A stretch of DNA of 64,000 nucleotides from Balanoglossus misakiensis (GCA_040954595.2 CM082596.2:5952001-6016000); one strand, 5' to 3'. Positions 13,501-26,089 are shown, counted from the first letter of the stretch. Translations and numbers: made by a program. The notes: generated from the sequence alone by a model not told the origin.

Positions 13501-14863
13501 TACATATTATTCCCTAATGTTTAGTCTATACCCTTTATTCTATACATTGTGCCCTTAACTCTATACCCTTTCAACAAGTTTGTATTGTACTGTACTACTG
13601 ACAAAATTCAGACCCGACACAAAGGTAGAGAAGAGTCACTCACTGGACACGGAGACACTTACTTGTCCAATGAGAAGAGACTCCACAACCGGGCCTTGCT
13701 GACTCCACTCGCGCTGCCATAACACCTGGCGTCGGTCACAGCCAGACTTGGGTACACTCCAGTCGCCTTGATATCACACAGCGGGATGGATTCATTGACT
13801 TGTTTGCCTTGAGGGGTCTGCAGCTGATAGGTGATGTTGAACAGGTAATCCACCCTGCGGATTGGTCGCACTGTGCCGATGATGATGTTACGCGACCTTG
13901 CCGGGAGCACTCCTTCCATCTCGTCAAGTTCAAGAGCTGTCATGTCAAGAGAGGGAGATGACACTTAAATAACATTCTATAAGTCTCTTTTCTTCATACA
14001 AGTTATGGCAATACCAAAGTATTCAAATTACCAAGGTAAGTTTTCAGGTTCAATGAATAAGCAAAGTTTTGTTGATTTTCTTTGAATAGAGCATCTGACA
14101 AATGATGCATTCTTTGCATCATTGGCCAGTGACATATAGATATGCAAATATACAGTTTTAATCGAAAACATCTCAACACCAATATTGTATACTCTATCAG
14201 ACTTGTACCCACCGACTGGATCACGTAGTGTTTCGTGTTCAGGGTACGGTCCATCAATGGTCTGCTCAATGGTTAAGCGATAGTGCAGACTACAGTCGTT
14301 GTCGTTGAACACAATGATTTCCTTCGAAGCTGAGCTGCCGACGACAACATTGGAGAAATGAATTGTGCCCTGTTCAGCCTACAAAAGAGAGAAAAGTTAT
14401 GGAGAAATGGTTAAATATACATTGTATATATAGTATAATGAATAAATATTTTCCATTGTCTTAGTCAGAGTTTTTGTTCATCGAAGAGACTTATTCCGTT
14501 CCTTATACTGCTTACATTAAACTATAAATAGACGTTTTGTACATGATTCTCGTGATCATGCCAAAAGATACAGCCAAACCGTCATACAAGTTAAGCCCAA
14601 TATTGCAAGATTATAATCTAACATTGCTACATCTAATAATGTCTCATTTTTGTTTTGAAGTTAACATTGGACTTGAACTCACCCTGATGAAGCCAGAGGA
14701 ACCCTCTCCAACAACCCTGAGTGTAAATTTCTTCCTCTTTGCCGTCTCAGGGTCCACGCTGGGTCTGTCTGCATGCACGTACACATATGGTTTCAAGACA
14801 TACTTGTTGTGTTCTTCGGGGATAAATGTCCATTGTTGTGACTGCAGAGGAAGAAAAAACAAC

Positions 14864-14914
<51 letters not shown>

Positions 14915-14921
14915 CTATCAC

Positions 14922-15002
<81 letters not shown>

Positions 15003-15006
15003 CACT

Positions 15007-15098
<92 letters not shown>

Positions 15099-15111
15099 AA
15101 CCACCACCACC

Positions 15112-15197
<86 letters not shown>

Positions 15198-15201
15198 AAC
15201 C

Positions 15202-15250
<49 letters not shown>

Positions 15251-18200
15251 CATTTCAAGACCCCTCCTACCAAAGTAACTCACTGCATTCCTACCTGTGT
15301 TTCATTTGGCAGTATGCTTCCAGACACTGGCTCCACTGACAGCAGATGTCTACTCTCTGGCGGAATCCTCCATTCAAATTTGAGGGGTGTTCTGGATATG
15401 TTCTTCATCTGGTATGGTCTTTGACTTTGAGTGCCGTTACACGTTGGCTTGAAGTATAGGCAAGCCTACAAGAGGATGGTGATCACGGTATATTAAATTG
15501 AACTTGTGATTTGGTTAATTAAGAGAATACAAGAAAAAACTTAGAATGTTATTGATAAGTTTTCCATAAACAATATTTGTATAGATTTTCTTTGTATACT
15601 ATAGAGCTGAGAAAATATTAGCAGGGTTATCAGGCTATTATGCCATCATAGAACTAGGTATCATAGGTTAGATCTACTTGTAAATATTTCTGACCTCATC
15701 ATCCAGTAGAACGTCAGGCGTTTCCGCTGATCCAAGCAACAGGACATCGTGGATGTGCTTCTCAGCATCATTCAGTTTGACCTTCAGGATGTGACGGTGA
15801 AGTTTGGCTGTCTTTGGCGCCATCTTGATGACAAACAACTGGTGTCTCTCAGTCAGGAGACCTTTGCTGGGTTTGATGGAGTATGTGCTGTGAGAGATGG
15901 TGTAAAAATAGTGAAAATTCAGCTTGTCGAAGAATACCAAAAATATTGATATCATGACACATGATTAACATAATTTTTAGAAATCGGATGGAATGCAATT
16001 TGGATTCAGATTTACAGAAGACTGTAAAACCTGAAATTCTGTTCTACTATTTATTTCACTATGTAGTGTGTCGTTGAAGCTATCTGTCTGTACTTACCTT
16101 GCTGGATCAGGTTCAAAAGAATAATGTATGGGTGTTGTGCCAGTGTTAGCCAGGAGGAATGTCCTGAAGACAGTCTCATTGGTGTCTATGGCTGGGAAAA
16201 CCTGTCAATGAAAACAGAATGTGTTGAATTTTCTACGTAATGAAACACTGCAGGTTGTACCATATAGAAATGCTTTTACTAGCCATAATATGGGCTCATT
16301 TTATACCACTGACAGTGAAACGTGAAGGTCTGTTGGGAAGCAAACTTTTCCCAAGTGTTTTGTTCAGGTGAACCTCGTACATCTTGCATAGGAGACTGGA
16401 TGTCTCGACTATAACTCACCAATTTCTGCGCATCAAATGTAAATCTTGGAAGGAAAGTTTCATTGCCAGGATGGAATGTATGTCCAATGGTACTCAGGGT
16501 CAGGCACCATGGTGGACAGAAGGTCTCATCCTGCACCAAGCGGTAATCTCTCATACTCTGCAAAAGCAGACATGAGGGAAAAAGTCAAATTATTATTGTT
16601 CAGAATCATAGCCCATAGTCATACCATGTTGAACATGACTGAATCAGAAAATCTTTGATAAAACTTTCTTTATTTTTTCCAATTTCCTCATAACAGTGTG
16701 CTTTGTATCAATTCTAATACAATAAAACTTAACAATTCTCTGGCAAGAACTACAAGATTGAAGATGACACTGACCTTGTATGATGCATAACACTCTAGTT
16801 CAGCTCCAAAGAATTGATTTGGAACATTCTGCAGGGGAAAAAATTAGTTGAAAATTCAAATCAATATGGTGTATCTCATGATTCATGATTAAGAAAAAGG
16901 TGAAAAACATGCAACGTGGGCTTATAAATTTCTTTTATCAAAGTGTTACATCAGAAGATTGAAATGTCAAGATTATGTAAAAATAACCTTGTCATTGCAT
17001 TTATATGTATAATCTATATAGTACATTTAAAAAAATGCCAAATAAAGTTAACACTCACTGGTTTGAATGTGACCTGGAATGAGAACGTCTTCAGAGGAGG
17101 AATGTCGCATGTTGCTGGTGTCACATAGAACGTGTTGTTGTTTTTGGTCATCCAGTTGATAGTGACCTTGCCCTTGGTGTGGTTGGTCACATGGACCATC
17201 TGTGGCTCAATCACTCGCAGATTCTGACACTGGCCAAAGTCAATGGTGCTCGTGTCAAGGGTAACGTGGGGCGTAGTGTGCTGTTGGTTCACAAAGTAAA
17301 AAAATATTATTTATGAGTTGAATATAACAATTACCTAGTGGCTCGTTTCAAATTTATAAGCAATACCTTGGTTTCATCTCAACACCCACTTCAGCCATGT
17401 TAAATGGTTCACCCCCATTACCACAAAGTACCCTTTGCAAAACTCACCAGTTTATCAGAGTAATGTCCGTCGTCGAAGAACTCATGCATGGCAGGAATGG
17501 CTTCCGGTGCTTGCAAGTATTCCTCCATCGACTCTGCTTGCTGCATCATCAGACAGTCTTCTGGATCTAACTGCAGTTTGCCTTCTTTCAGCAGTTCATT
17601 CAGTTGCTGTGGGACAACAGATCAAATCAAACGTGAAGTCAGAATGCAAAGATTTAATCTCGTATTAAAACAAGCCACACGACATTATATGAAAACAGAA
17701 ATCATCAGTCTTTACCTCAGGAGGGAACAGCGAGAAGCCCCTTGACACGTGCATTCTGTACTTGGTTAGATGTTTGGGCTGCAACACGGCTGGCTTGACT
17801 TGTTCCGCGTGGCAGGTGCCGATCAGATCAACAAACAACGGGTCCTGTCAATGTGAGGTGAGATGTCATCAGTTTGACTGGATTTTCTCAGTTTGCTCGG
17901 TTAAAATGAACAGGAATTGGGAAATTTCACAAATTTCCAGAAAAAAGAGAGAGAAGATGAATTTTCTACCTACCTGGTTTTGAACCAGACACGATACTCT
18001 CCTGTAGTAATTGATGGGATGGCTTGGTATGAAATGCAGGATGATGGTTTCTGAGGTGTGAGGCTTCAACATTCCTGCCAACTTCTCAAATTTGAAGACG
18101 CTTTCGCTGCAATCAATCATGAACTGCAAGGAGAAGGAAATTATAAAATAAGTTACAGTTGACCATATACTCTACATATGTACTTAGTAAGATTTTTTTT

Positions 18201-20582
18201 TCTTTGATTCTCCATTTATCTTAACACAAATAATACAAGTACATCACTGGTCTTTCCTCACCTGGTACGTTGCTTCTACATCGTACTCATTGGTAATGGT
18301 CATAGTTCTTGTCTGTTTCTCATCTGTATCGATCCGTCCAAAGTTGATGACCTTGTTACTCAGGGTCACTCTGGGACCTGAAGTAAAAAAGTACAAGTTG
18401 TGAGAACCGTCAATGCAGTACAGAGACATGCGTTCTGGGACAATGGGTAAAAAATATATGAGGTAAGAGCGAGCATGTCGTACAAAAATCTAGACCCCTG
18501 AGTCAGTGTTTAACGTCAACTCACCTTTGCAAGTGCCCACCAATTTGACGACAGTCTTGCTGATGTTACCGATCGCCTGCACACTGATGTAGTCAATACT
18601 CTTCTCATTTACAATCTGTGGTGCATACACAACCTGTGCGAGAAAGGAAAAATAAATCTGGTTATTCTCACAGCCACATCAAAGATATCCATTTCAAAAG
18701 TCATTGCCGTCTTTTACAAAATTCACATCCTTCAAAAGAATGAAGTATCTGTTGAGATTGTTGGTTCTTTTGATTTCTCACGGGATGTCCAGACTACAAT
18801 ATTCGGCTGGTTGACAGAGGGACTCTGATTTATCATTAAAAAAATACATTTTTAAAATTTCACTTACAGGAATCTTGACTAGACTCAGAGGTGGCACAAC
18901 GCCACTGGTCTGTTGACAGGTAAACACTGTGTCGATTCTGGTGGATGCTGTTGGGTGTTCCACTGTGAAAGGTGCGTTCACCGGTGAGCGGTTGTCCAGT
19001 TCGATATACTGCTCCGATTTGTGACCAATGGCAATTTTGCCGAAGTTGACCACGGCTTCATCGTTCAAGTTATCCTCTTTTTTCTTGGTGCTTTTGCCAC
19101 TGCCAGACACCACAGCTATATCATTCAAGTTATCCTCTTTTTTCTTGGTGCTTTTGCCACTGCCAGACACCAACAAGTGTGGGTATTTGCCTGAAAAGAA
19201 AAATTCACAATTTCTGAATTAGGAAACAGTGTTTGTTATATGACACGTTTTGACTTGCATCTTATTTGATTCATATGTATTTTCTGTTCAATGTTGAAAT
19301 ATAAGTTTGTCGTAATTTTGATCCCAGCCAAAAGACTTACCAATTCCTTCCAGTTTGACAGTTTTGTAGCAGCTGAGATCGTGCCCGTATCTGATGACAG
19401 CCGTGGTTTCGTAAACCAGGGCCGACTTCGGCCGGAAGGTCGCCGTGATTCTGCACGACGACTTGGGGTCAAGGGTGCCCTCTGGTGGCACCACGGTGAA
19501 GGGTTCTCTGATCTTCCATTCAAAAGGGGTTGTTAATTCGCTGCAGACGGTCAGAAAACACAATCATTAAGACAGACTGTGAATATAGGTCAGATTCTGA
19601 AATAGTTGTATGTTTTTAAAACATAATTTCAGTTTGCTCCAAATGACTGGTAAACCTCATAATTCTGGAGACATTACAGCCTTAACCCTCTCACCACCAT
19701 GGTTTGGTCCATATCTATTGTTTTCTATAGTAAAGTTGGACCTCTATAGAGGGTACTGGGGTGAAAGGGTTAATGCTGGAGAAAATACCTGCAGTACACC
19801 AAATCACCTACCTGATGTTATGAATATCGAACGTGACTTCAACATTGTCTTGGGCGGCACACATACCAAACTGCAAATATTCTGGTACAGCAAGTTCATG
19901 TTTTGGCAAAACGGCACGAATCGGTACGGAGAACGCACCTTCCTGTAAAATACACAAGATGGTAAGGTTAGTATCAGAACATACACCAGCAGTTTTTAAG
20001 GGGTTACTGATACATGCAATCTATACATGTATGAGCCATTCACCTTTGGGTTAAACCCCTAAAAGTTTCTAGTGGCTGAAGTCAGCATTAAATGGGGACT
20101 CGTGCCAGCAACAGGAGAGAGTTGGCTGTCTCACATTACTCACATTTGTCTCAAACTGAATGTTATCCTCATAAACATGTTTCTCCAGAGGTCTGAACGT
20201 GACTGGCAATGTGAAACTGGTTCCGGCGCTGAGAACGATGGGTTGTGGGTATAGCGTGGAGAAGAACCTGGACGACGGAGAGCTGTCAAAACAAATGAAA
20301 CAGCTATTGTTCAAAGATTCTGCCATGAGTCTACAATGTAGGAGTTTAGGAACAAAGTAATGAAAGTATATACAGGTGTATCTCACGGTCACTGTAAAAC
20401 CGACAATTGACTTACTTGTATTTAATCTTCTGTGTTCTAATGTTGACATTTTTCAAAGTAATATTTTTTGTGTACTCTGCTCCTGGCTCCCATCCTTTCC
20501 ACGTGACATTGTCAACCACTTCAATGCCGTAGAATTTGCTACGCTTGGTTACCTGACGGTTGCTTGCAACAGCAGCAGGCAT
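7554..20582 (-). CDS. CFAP65: CFAP65 (CCDC108), central-apparatus ciliary protein
   Basis: Complete gene: 32 coding exons, 5718 nt, 1905 residues, close to the ~1925 of human CFAP65. In transcript order the exons are 20416-20582, 20144-20282, 19812-19942, 19341-19540, 18868-19190, 18525-18633, 18262-18377, 17974-18123, 17716-17844, 17448-17606, 17059-17280, 16775-16828, 16420-16557, 16098-16201, 15695-15887, 15295-15465, 14683-14841, 14213-14378, 13663-13936, 12958-13240, 12550-12708, 12041-12229, 11713-11826, 11363-11521, 11033-11176, 10635-10751, 10248-10364, 9790-10091, 9441-9557, 8993-9242, 8174-8505 and 7554-7884. All borders are GT-AG and all phases agree. Family matches include [12 protein letters not shown]-like entry (here VDNVTWKGW), [54 protein letters not shown] and the C-terminal NIVLEAST...[10 protein letters not shown]. 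The body is a chain of MSP/ASH-type beta domains; the C-terminal third is acidic and less conserved. CFAP65 works in the central pair of motile cilia and sperm flagella. Oddities: a 20-residue tandem duplication in exon 5 and a long CAT-repeat intron. Confidence 0.96.
8889..8937 (-). repeat. Decayed half copy of the TTAACCCTTTCACC element
   Basis: The stretch runs from acatagaaaacaa to caaaagggttaa. It matches the right half of the reverse-oriented copies at 45464 and 51014 with several mismatches. It lies in the CFAP65 intron below exon 8993-9242. Confidence 0.4.
10367..10393. repeat. (TCAA)n microsatellite abutting a CFAP65 splice acceptor
   Basis: About six TCAA units end three bases from the exon 10248-10364. 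On the coding strand the repeat reads TGATTGAT...TTGACAG, so it takes the place of a normal pyrimidine tract. Confidence 0.85.
11892..11983 (+). mobile_element. MITE-like TTAACCCTTTCACC element, copy 1
   Basis: A ~92-bp copy with inverted ends (taaccctttcacc at left, ggtgatagggttaa at right) and the shared core ttttctatggtaaagttgga. It sits in a CFAP65 intron. It shares order and spacing with the copies at 19682 and 42280; its inner palindrome is slightly altered (ctctacagagg). Confidence 0.75.
12761..12811. repeat. Two-copy direct repeat, 31-bp period
   Basis: The 18-base string atgcctatatatggtcaa occurs at 12762 and 12793 in the intron between CFAP65 exons 12958-13240 and 12550-12708. The following aaaggg/agaga bases are similar but diverged. 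No coding or known element is apparent. Confidence 0.6.
14864..15251. repeat. (CAT)n triplet microsatellite with CAC interruptions
   Basis: About 390 bases are almost pure CAT/ATC triplets, broken by two CAC-rich stretches (about 15100-15125 and 15200-15217) and a few CAC or CTA variants. The tract fills most of the 453-base intron between CFAP65 exons 15295-15465 and 14683-14841. Predicted polyHis, polySer, polyAsp or polyMet frames here are artefacts of the repeat. Confidence 0.98.
19051..19170 (-). repeat. 60-bp tandem duplication inside a CFAP65 exon
   Basis: Two near-identical 60-nt units encode [17 protein letters not shown] followed by IAV or EAV, about residues 220-259. They lie in exon 18868-19190 between two MSP-like domains. 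The units differ at only a few bases, so the duplication looks recent, and the frame is preserved. Confidence 0.9.
19682..19774 (+). mobile_element. MITE-like TTAACCCTTTCACC element, copy 2
   Basis: It runs from ttaaccctctcaccaccatgg to ggtgaaagggttaa and contains cctctatagagg. TTAA is present at both edges. It lies in the CFAP65 intron between exons 19812-19942 and 19341-19540. Confidence 0.8.
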
Positions 20583-21211
20583 TTTTAAATCTTCTTTTCA
20601 CAAATCTGTTAATTAATTGTTTAAAAGATAATATTTTATAATATGACATGACAGAGGCTCTGGATCCATTGGTGAAATGATGTGGGGGAAAGCTAGTCAT
20701 TATTTGCAAGTACATTGCATTCATAACAGGCCTCTGCTATAAGAATGGTAAATATTATTTGACACAGACTGAGACGTGACTCATTATTAAACTGATTAAC
20801 TTCGCCATCATTTCGGTTTCACGCCGCTATGGGAAAATAACAGACTTTGATGTGCGCTGTTTACAAACAGTGTTACTAATGTTCATCCAATAACCAGTGT
20901 GATCGTTCGCATACATCGTGATAGCGTTTGTTTGATGGAAGTCCATATTTTTCTGACTGGCTTGTCGATATAAAGGGTTAGTTTCGATTAGTGACGGTGC
21001 CCATTTCATTCACGCATTCCCGACTTATTTTGAGATCGCGATCGCAGCGACCCCTGGGCATCGACCATAGAGTGATACACTGTACACAGACAGAAATGGT
21101 GGGTTACGTATACATCAGACACGATACCGAACGATCGTCAGCGCGAAAGTAAAGTTTAGAGCAACCAGGGACATTCAAGTATATTTTCACACATAAAACT
21201 TTGGGGTTTAC

Positions 21212-21340
21212 CTTTTCCCACTTAATTTGAGCCCGGAAATCCGTGTTTTTCGCTACATTCACTTGGCGTCAGTCGCAAGGACCGCCATATTGCTCGTTGT
21301 TGCTATGTTATTTGTTGAAAGGCATGATGGGAAATCCAAG
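21212..21340 (-). promoter_or_regulatory. CFAP65: Likely CFAP65 5' UTR exon and start region
   Basis: A minus-strand donor (GGGAAAAG|GTAAAC, exon edge 21212) can join to an acceptor just before the CFAP65 ATG at 20582. The upstream sequence has CAATATGGCGG (21282-21292), a YY1-type motif typical of animal start regions, and a GCAAC half X-box near 21298. The ATG in that motif opens a nine-codon upstream ORF that ends before the donor. The exact 5' end is not readable. Confidence 0.45.
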
Positions 21341-24300
21341 CAGATAAAGAAAATTATGGATTTTGCAGGGGAAATAAATAAATGTATCTAACAGTACACT
21401 GTATTGATACAATAGCTTTACTAACAAATTTTAATGTTTTATGTAAACATAACTGTCCGTAAATCCTCGCGAACTTGTCTTGATCATCTCGCGCCCAGTG
21501 ACCCCAGGTTGACCCCAAAACCTGCAACCATAACATAGGGACGCATAGGGGAGTCGAGTCGCGATCGTGTTCATACAAATAAACCCTTTTCTGCTGAAAA
21601 TATTGGCGGTAAGTATCGATAGCTGTGAGTGAAGTCTACATTGTATTTTAAAAGAATGGTCATTTATTTGAAGCAGGATCTATTTAAACGTATTTACCGA
21701 CCAGGTGAAATCGACAAACGCGAGCTTCATATACATTGAAACCAACATCGATATTCGATCACTAGCCTGGCCTGGGGTCACAAGAACAGCAGCGGCAGTG
21801 TAACAGTTACACCGCCCTACTTTTGAAGACCACGTGCGCACGTACACACATTTTGGCTCGCTCTCACTACACACTGCACCGATTTCTCTTATTTATAACT
21901 TTCGACTCATTATAAGTGATCATGATTATAACGGTAAAGTTTGATCTCACGTACCGTTACGTAATAACATTCTAAGGTCACTTTCACTGGGAGTGTAATT
22001 CAGTAGCAGGCGGGTCATTTGCATTTAGGCCTGTTAATAAGTGGTACAAATTACATCGTATACACTTGCCAAAACGTACTTTGTTCTTTCACCAATGTAA
22101 CAAATAACTACATGTATTTTTCAACTTCCAAGTGAAAACATATGAAATTTGACATTGGAATGACCTTCCTGTATTTTGTGTCACTTAGCAACCGGTTCTG
22201 AGCTGCACACTTTATTGTAGGGTGCAGGCATTGAAAAAGAAGTGAATTCAGTACTACAAAGACCCCCCTCCCCCAAAAGACAATATGTACACTTTCAAAT
22301 TTCATTACCCAGCCCTGAAAATAAAACATTACTGGCCAATTTATTATTATTATTAAGTGTTAACATTATTATTTTTATATAATTATTTATGTAATTATTA
22401 TTATTCAGGTCCACTATGCTACATCTCAGAATGATTATGGACATTAATATTTGAACAGAGGCTTGAGGTGTTCAAATGTCTGAAACCTTCCTTTGCAACA
22501 TACAAGTTACAGCCAGTCCATACTGTGCGATATGCTTTGTAGAGGTCTGACAGAGGATTTTAGCAGCAAGCTTGCAATGGTGTCAACAGGGTGCTAAAAT
22601 CATAAAGGTAAGGATACTCATATTGGCAAAACATGCCTGTTTCAAGGTTATGAGATTGGCGATGCTTTGATCCAGGCCCACAAATTTACCTTTTCAGAGA
22701 GTACAGTCTCTATCTTTCCTTCTGGAGAGGAATTTCACAAGCATTGGAATATATATATGACATCTAGTCAGTACCCTAACAAGATGCCTTTAATTTAATT
22801 TGAATGCATTAATGTAAAAATTTGAGTATAGATGCAAAAACGGCAAAGCCCTTCATTGAAAGGTCACATGTCCTTGAGGAATTTGCATGTCCATGACTTC
22901 TGAGAAGTTGCTTTCTGATAACAGTGTGCGAAGGCTGAATGTTTGAAGAATTTGTTGGGGTCATGATCATAACTTTCATGTACATTTTAATACACCTTTT
23001 AGTTGTATGTAGCCTTACAAGGTATTGGATATCTCCATTATATGTAATCATAAAACATGGTTGAATGAACAGCTTGCCTACGGTAAATGAGACCTCCCCA
23101 GTTCTGTCCACTCTGTCCCCTGTTACGGAGTCAAATGCCCCCTGTAGTGCGTTTTTCAGTGTTTCCAAGGTTTTATGAGGAAGCAGTCATATTTTATTGG
23201 ACACGTGTGTTCTGCTATTGAGTCAAGTGTCTGGGGTGTGAAAGGAATTTGAATCCTTGTTCATAGCACTGATAGCATAAATTATAGCCTGCATACACTA
23301 TACAAAGAGCTAGGTACAAATATATCCCTGCAGGTTGGAATGCCATTGACTAAGCCTACTTGGTAACACTCTGTAGTAGCCAATTTTCAATATCTTGTCG
23401 CTGTGCCAACTTTCAGTACATGTACCGGTAATGAATTAGTCAAATCAATATCCTTGTCGCTGCGTATACAGTACAGCAGTATTATAAAACAGTACAGTAA
23501 TCATACAGTGTTACAGACAGATACCAGCATAGCTAGTTTTTGCAGTCAGTGGATGCTCCAAAAATACCTTGACCACTTATATCCTTTTGGGTCATGGATG
23601 TGTTACCATCTAAATTCTTAGCAAACATTTTCTGTCAGGGACTGTGTCTGTATCAGGGTTCAGGCTGTCTGCATCTGAGGTGCGGGTACAGGAAAGCATT
23701 CATGGAATGATAGGCATTGAAGATGGTCCCCAGAATGGAATCCATCATGTCTGGCATGTGCACCAGGCACTTTATAGCAAGCACTGAGGGCTTAGGGTCA
23801 AAAGTGCATTGGATATTTGAAGAATAATTTGACATTTGAATGGTAGTATTAAAAACAGTAGTTTTCATGGCTTCCCAGCCAACAACAATATCACATTGTG
23901 GGTAAACTGACCTTGCCACTGAGGGCGCGCTGTACTCTACTCTCAGACGAGACGAGACGAGATGAGACAGAAACTGAGAAAGACAATTGATGTGTGGGAC
24001 TTTGCATAGTCAGTGATTGGTCACTGATTGAGTGACAGCGCTTTTGATGAGGTTGACTTCATATTAGATGCAAAACGACCTTGATTTGTGTATTTTCATT
24101 TCAATAACATTGACGCATGAATTTTTTAATCCCCAATTTGCTATATGTTCAGGCCTCTACTATGTAGTTTCCTGAAGGTCAGTCTTAACACTATTGTACC
24201 ACTGATTCAATACTCTGTCAGTTTGAAAATGTCAGTTGTTAGTTTGAACCACCTGGCTTTTCCATCATCGAGTTTTGAACTGAGAGTTAATGATTTCCTC

Positions 24301-25795
24301 TGTTCTGATTGGTTCAGTTAAACTGTACAGGTGCACTGTATCTTTCCAGGTTACGTAAAAGATAATTATAAAGCATTAAAAATTTAAGGTTTGTGACATT
24401 ATGATTGATATGGTCTAATCCTGGCATTCTCAACCATGCGGCAGGCCTGTTATTCAGCAAAATGGTAGTGTGAAAAGGTCAGGTGAATTTAAATGAAAAC
24501 TTGTCAAGCCTGTGTCTTTCATTTTCCTCGGATAGAAAATCCATGTATATTCAAGGGAGCCTGTGCTGTTAATTTGACTGGTAACTGCAGAGAGTGACAG
24601 AAAGGTGTCAAATGTTATCAGAGCTTGCAGCTGTTCCACCAAATCATCAGGTGTTGTGATCAAACCGCCGTCACTCACAATATCCCTGCTTATCTTAACC
24701 AGTCACCAAGGGATGTTAGCTTCCAAAGGCGAGCCTATATACCGCCAGTAATCCTTATGATGAGTTCGATTATCGCGGTAATAGGCTAGTTCTTTTTCCC
24801 GATGCCATGTGGGACGTTTTTTACATGGTGATTGACATCGGGTAAACTCTGTCACGATGTATTTATGAAATAATGGCATTTATAACAACAATTTTTTTGC
24901 GACAACCCAGAACATCAGTGTGGGCTGCATTCATGAAGGCAGCAGTGGGCAATACACAGTACATTTGTGGTCTAAATGCATAATGAGAAATGTATCCTTT
25001 ATGGTTAAACTGACTGTTAAGTGTTACATATGGCTCTGTTGGTAATGCCATACTTAAAAAACTGATTCTGTAATATTCGACGTTACAAATAAAAGTGGTA
25101 TTGAAAAGTCGCATATGGTTTGGTACATGTCGTAACCATACCAACCTGAAGATATGCCCTCAGGTGAACAAAACTACAATCAAAAGTGAAGTTGAGAGAA
25201 TGGTGTCATATCTGTTGTGTACATGCATATTGACGACATCAACTCAAAACACATTCTCAGATCGTTCAAATGTCTGAACTGATTACCAGGATTTTATATT
25301 TTACAAAAAGATTATTTGGAGTGAAACCTTAATTTTGCTAAGCCGCTTGTCTGTATCCATTGCATCTTTTTCTCCTGTTTCTCAAAACAAGATTTGTTAA
25401 GAAATAAATATACCGCCATATTTCATACTTTCAGTGATCAATTTCTTCTTTCAGTGGTTAGGAAACTTTGATGTTGATTTCTTACACATCATGACACTCA
25501 TTAAGTAAAATCAATTTGAAATGCTATATTGGGTTTCTTATGAGTAAACATGATATTAAAGTAACAGAACGAATTTAATAATAAATGGCACACTGGTATA
25601 TTGAAAAGATCTTGGCCATTCATGACGTCCTTCGTGTTATTGAAAAGAGTGTCTGTTGACAAGGGAAAAGCCAATAGCGTTTCTCGCAAGAAGAATACAA
25701 CTGTGAGAATGTTCAAGATTTCGCCCACAGCGTGTATATCCAAGCTCTTTGCAAAGCAAACTTAATATATTAATGCACGGGGGGTTCTGTGGGCC
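21341..25795. other. Gene-free DNA
   Basis: No exon chain, RNA gene or repeat family is recognised. An ATT-rich low-complexity patch lies at about 22340-22405. Short open frames on both strands lack partners with compatible splice phases or family motifs. Confidence 0.45.
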
Positions 25796-25818
25796 GCCTC
25801 CATTGGCGGTGGGGGCCG

Positions 25819-25831
25819 GTTGCCTGGCAAC
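25819..25831. promoter_or_regulatory. Perfect RFX X-box
   Basis: GTTGCCTGGCAAC matches both half-sites of the RFX consensus GTNRCC(0-3)RGYAAC, with a one-base spacer, and the symmetry extends one more base on each side (GG...CC). RFX factors bind such sites, often at ciliary genes. Confidence 0.65.
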
Positions 25832-25951
25832 CTAATCAGATCCCCGGCTGCAAGCTTCTCGGAGATTGATCAATTTTTCGCAGACTTTACCTGAATTAGC
25901 AGTCGATATTGTCGGCGTTACAGAGGGGGCAAGTGAAGGCATACGGGCTCT

Positions 25952-25959
25952 TGACGTCA
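25952..25959. promoter_or_regulatory. Perfect CRE (CREB/ATF site)
   Basis: TGACGTCA, the full palindromic cAMP response element, sits inside the CpG-rich block about 120 bases after the X-box and about 130 bases before the splice donor. Confidence 0.55.
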
Positions 25960-26089
25960 CTCGCTGCGCGGTGTTTTGCAGAGAGGGCCCAGAAAACGCC
26001 GGTGACAGATAGGAGATGGTACGGCCGGCCGGGCCCTGATGCGTGATATGTCGTGCTTTCTGTGGAAGCATCAACATTTAGTTGATGAC

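Larger units (their letters stand above)
25796..26089 (+). promoter_or_regulatory. CpG-rich promoter-like block with candidate noncoding first exon
   Basis: A GC- and CpG-rich island stands out in AT-rich DNA. In order it holds an inverted CCAAT box (ATTGG, 25802-25806), a perfect X-box (25819-25831), a perfect CRE (25952-25959) and a consensus donor GACG|GTAAGAAT at 26089/26090. Short upstream ORFs but no long frame fit a 5' UTR exon. NAGS, the next gene on +, begins with a noncoding exon part whose acceptor is at 35396-35397, so this is the natural candidate for its first exon, with a ~9.3-kb intron. A separate noncoding transcript is the alternative. Confidence 0.5.

Noticed and set aside
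14537-15278. Several long frames of polySer, polyHis, polyAsp or polyMet
   Set aside because: They are readings of the CAT-triplet microsatellite inside a CFAP65 intron, with no splice partners.
22809-23919. Two minus-strand frames with protein-like stretches (for example NALQGAFDSVTGDRVDRTG)
   Set aside because: No good donor/acceptor pairing in phase and no family match; the longer one begins at a non-ATG codon.
25832-26077. An 81-codon minus-strand frame inside the CpG-rich block
   Set aside because: GC-rich DNA favours chance frames; the promoter elements and donor on + explain the block better, and no splice partner is seen.
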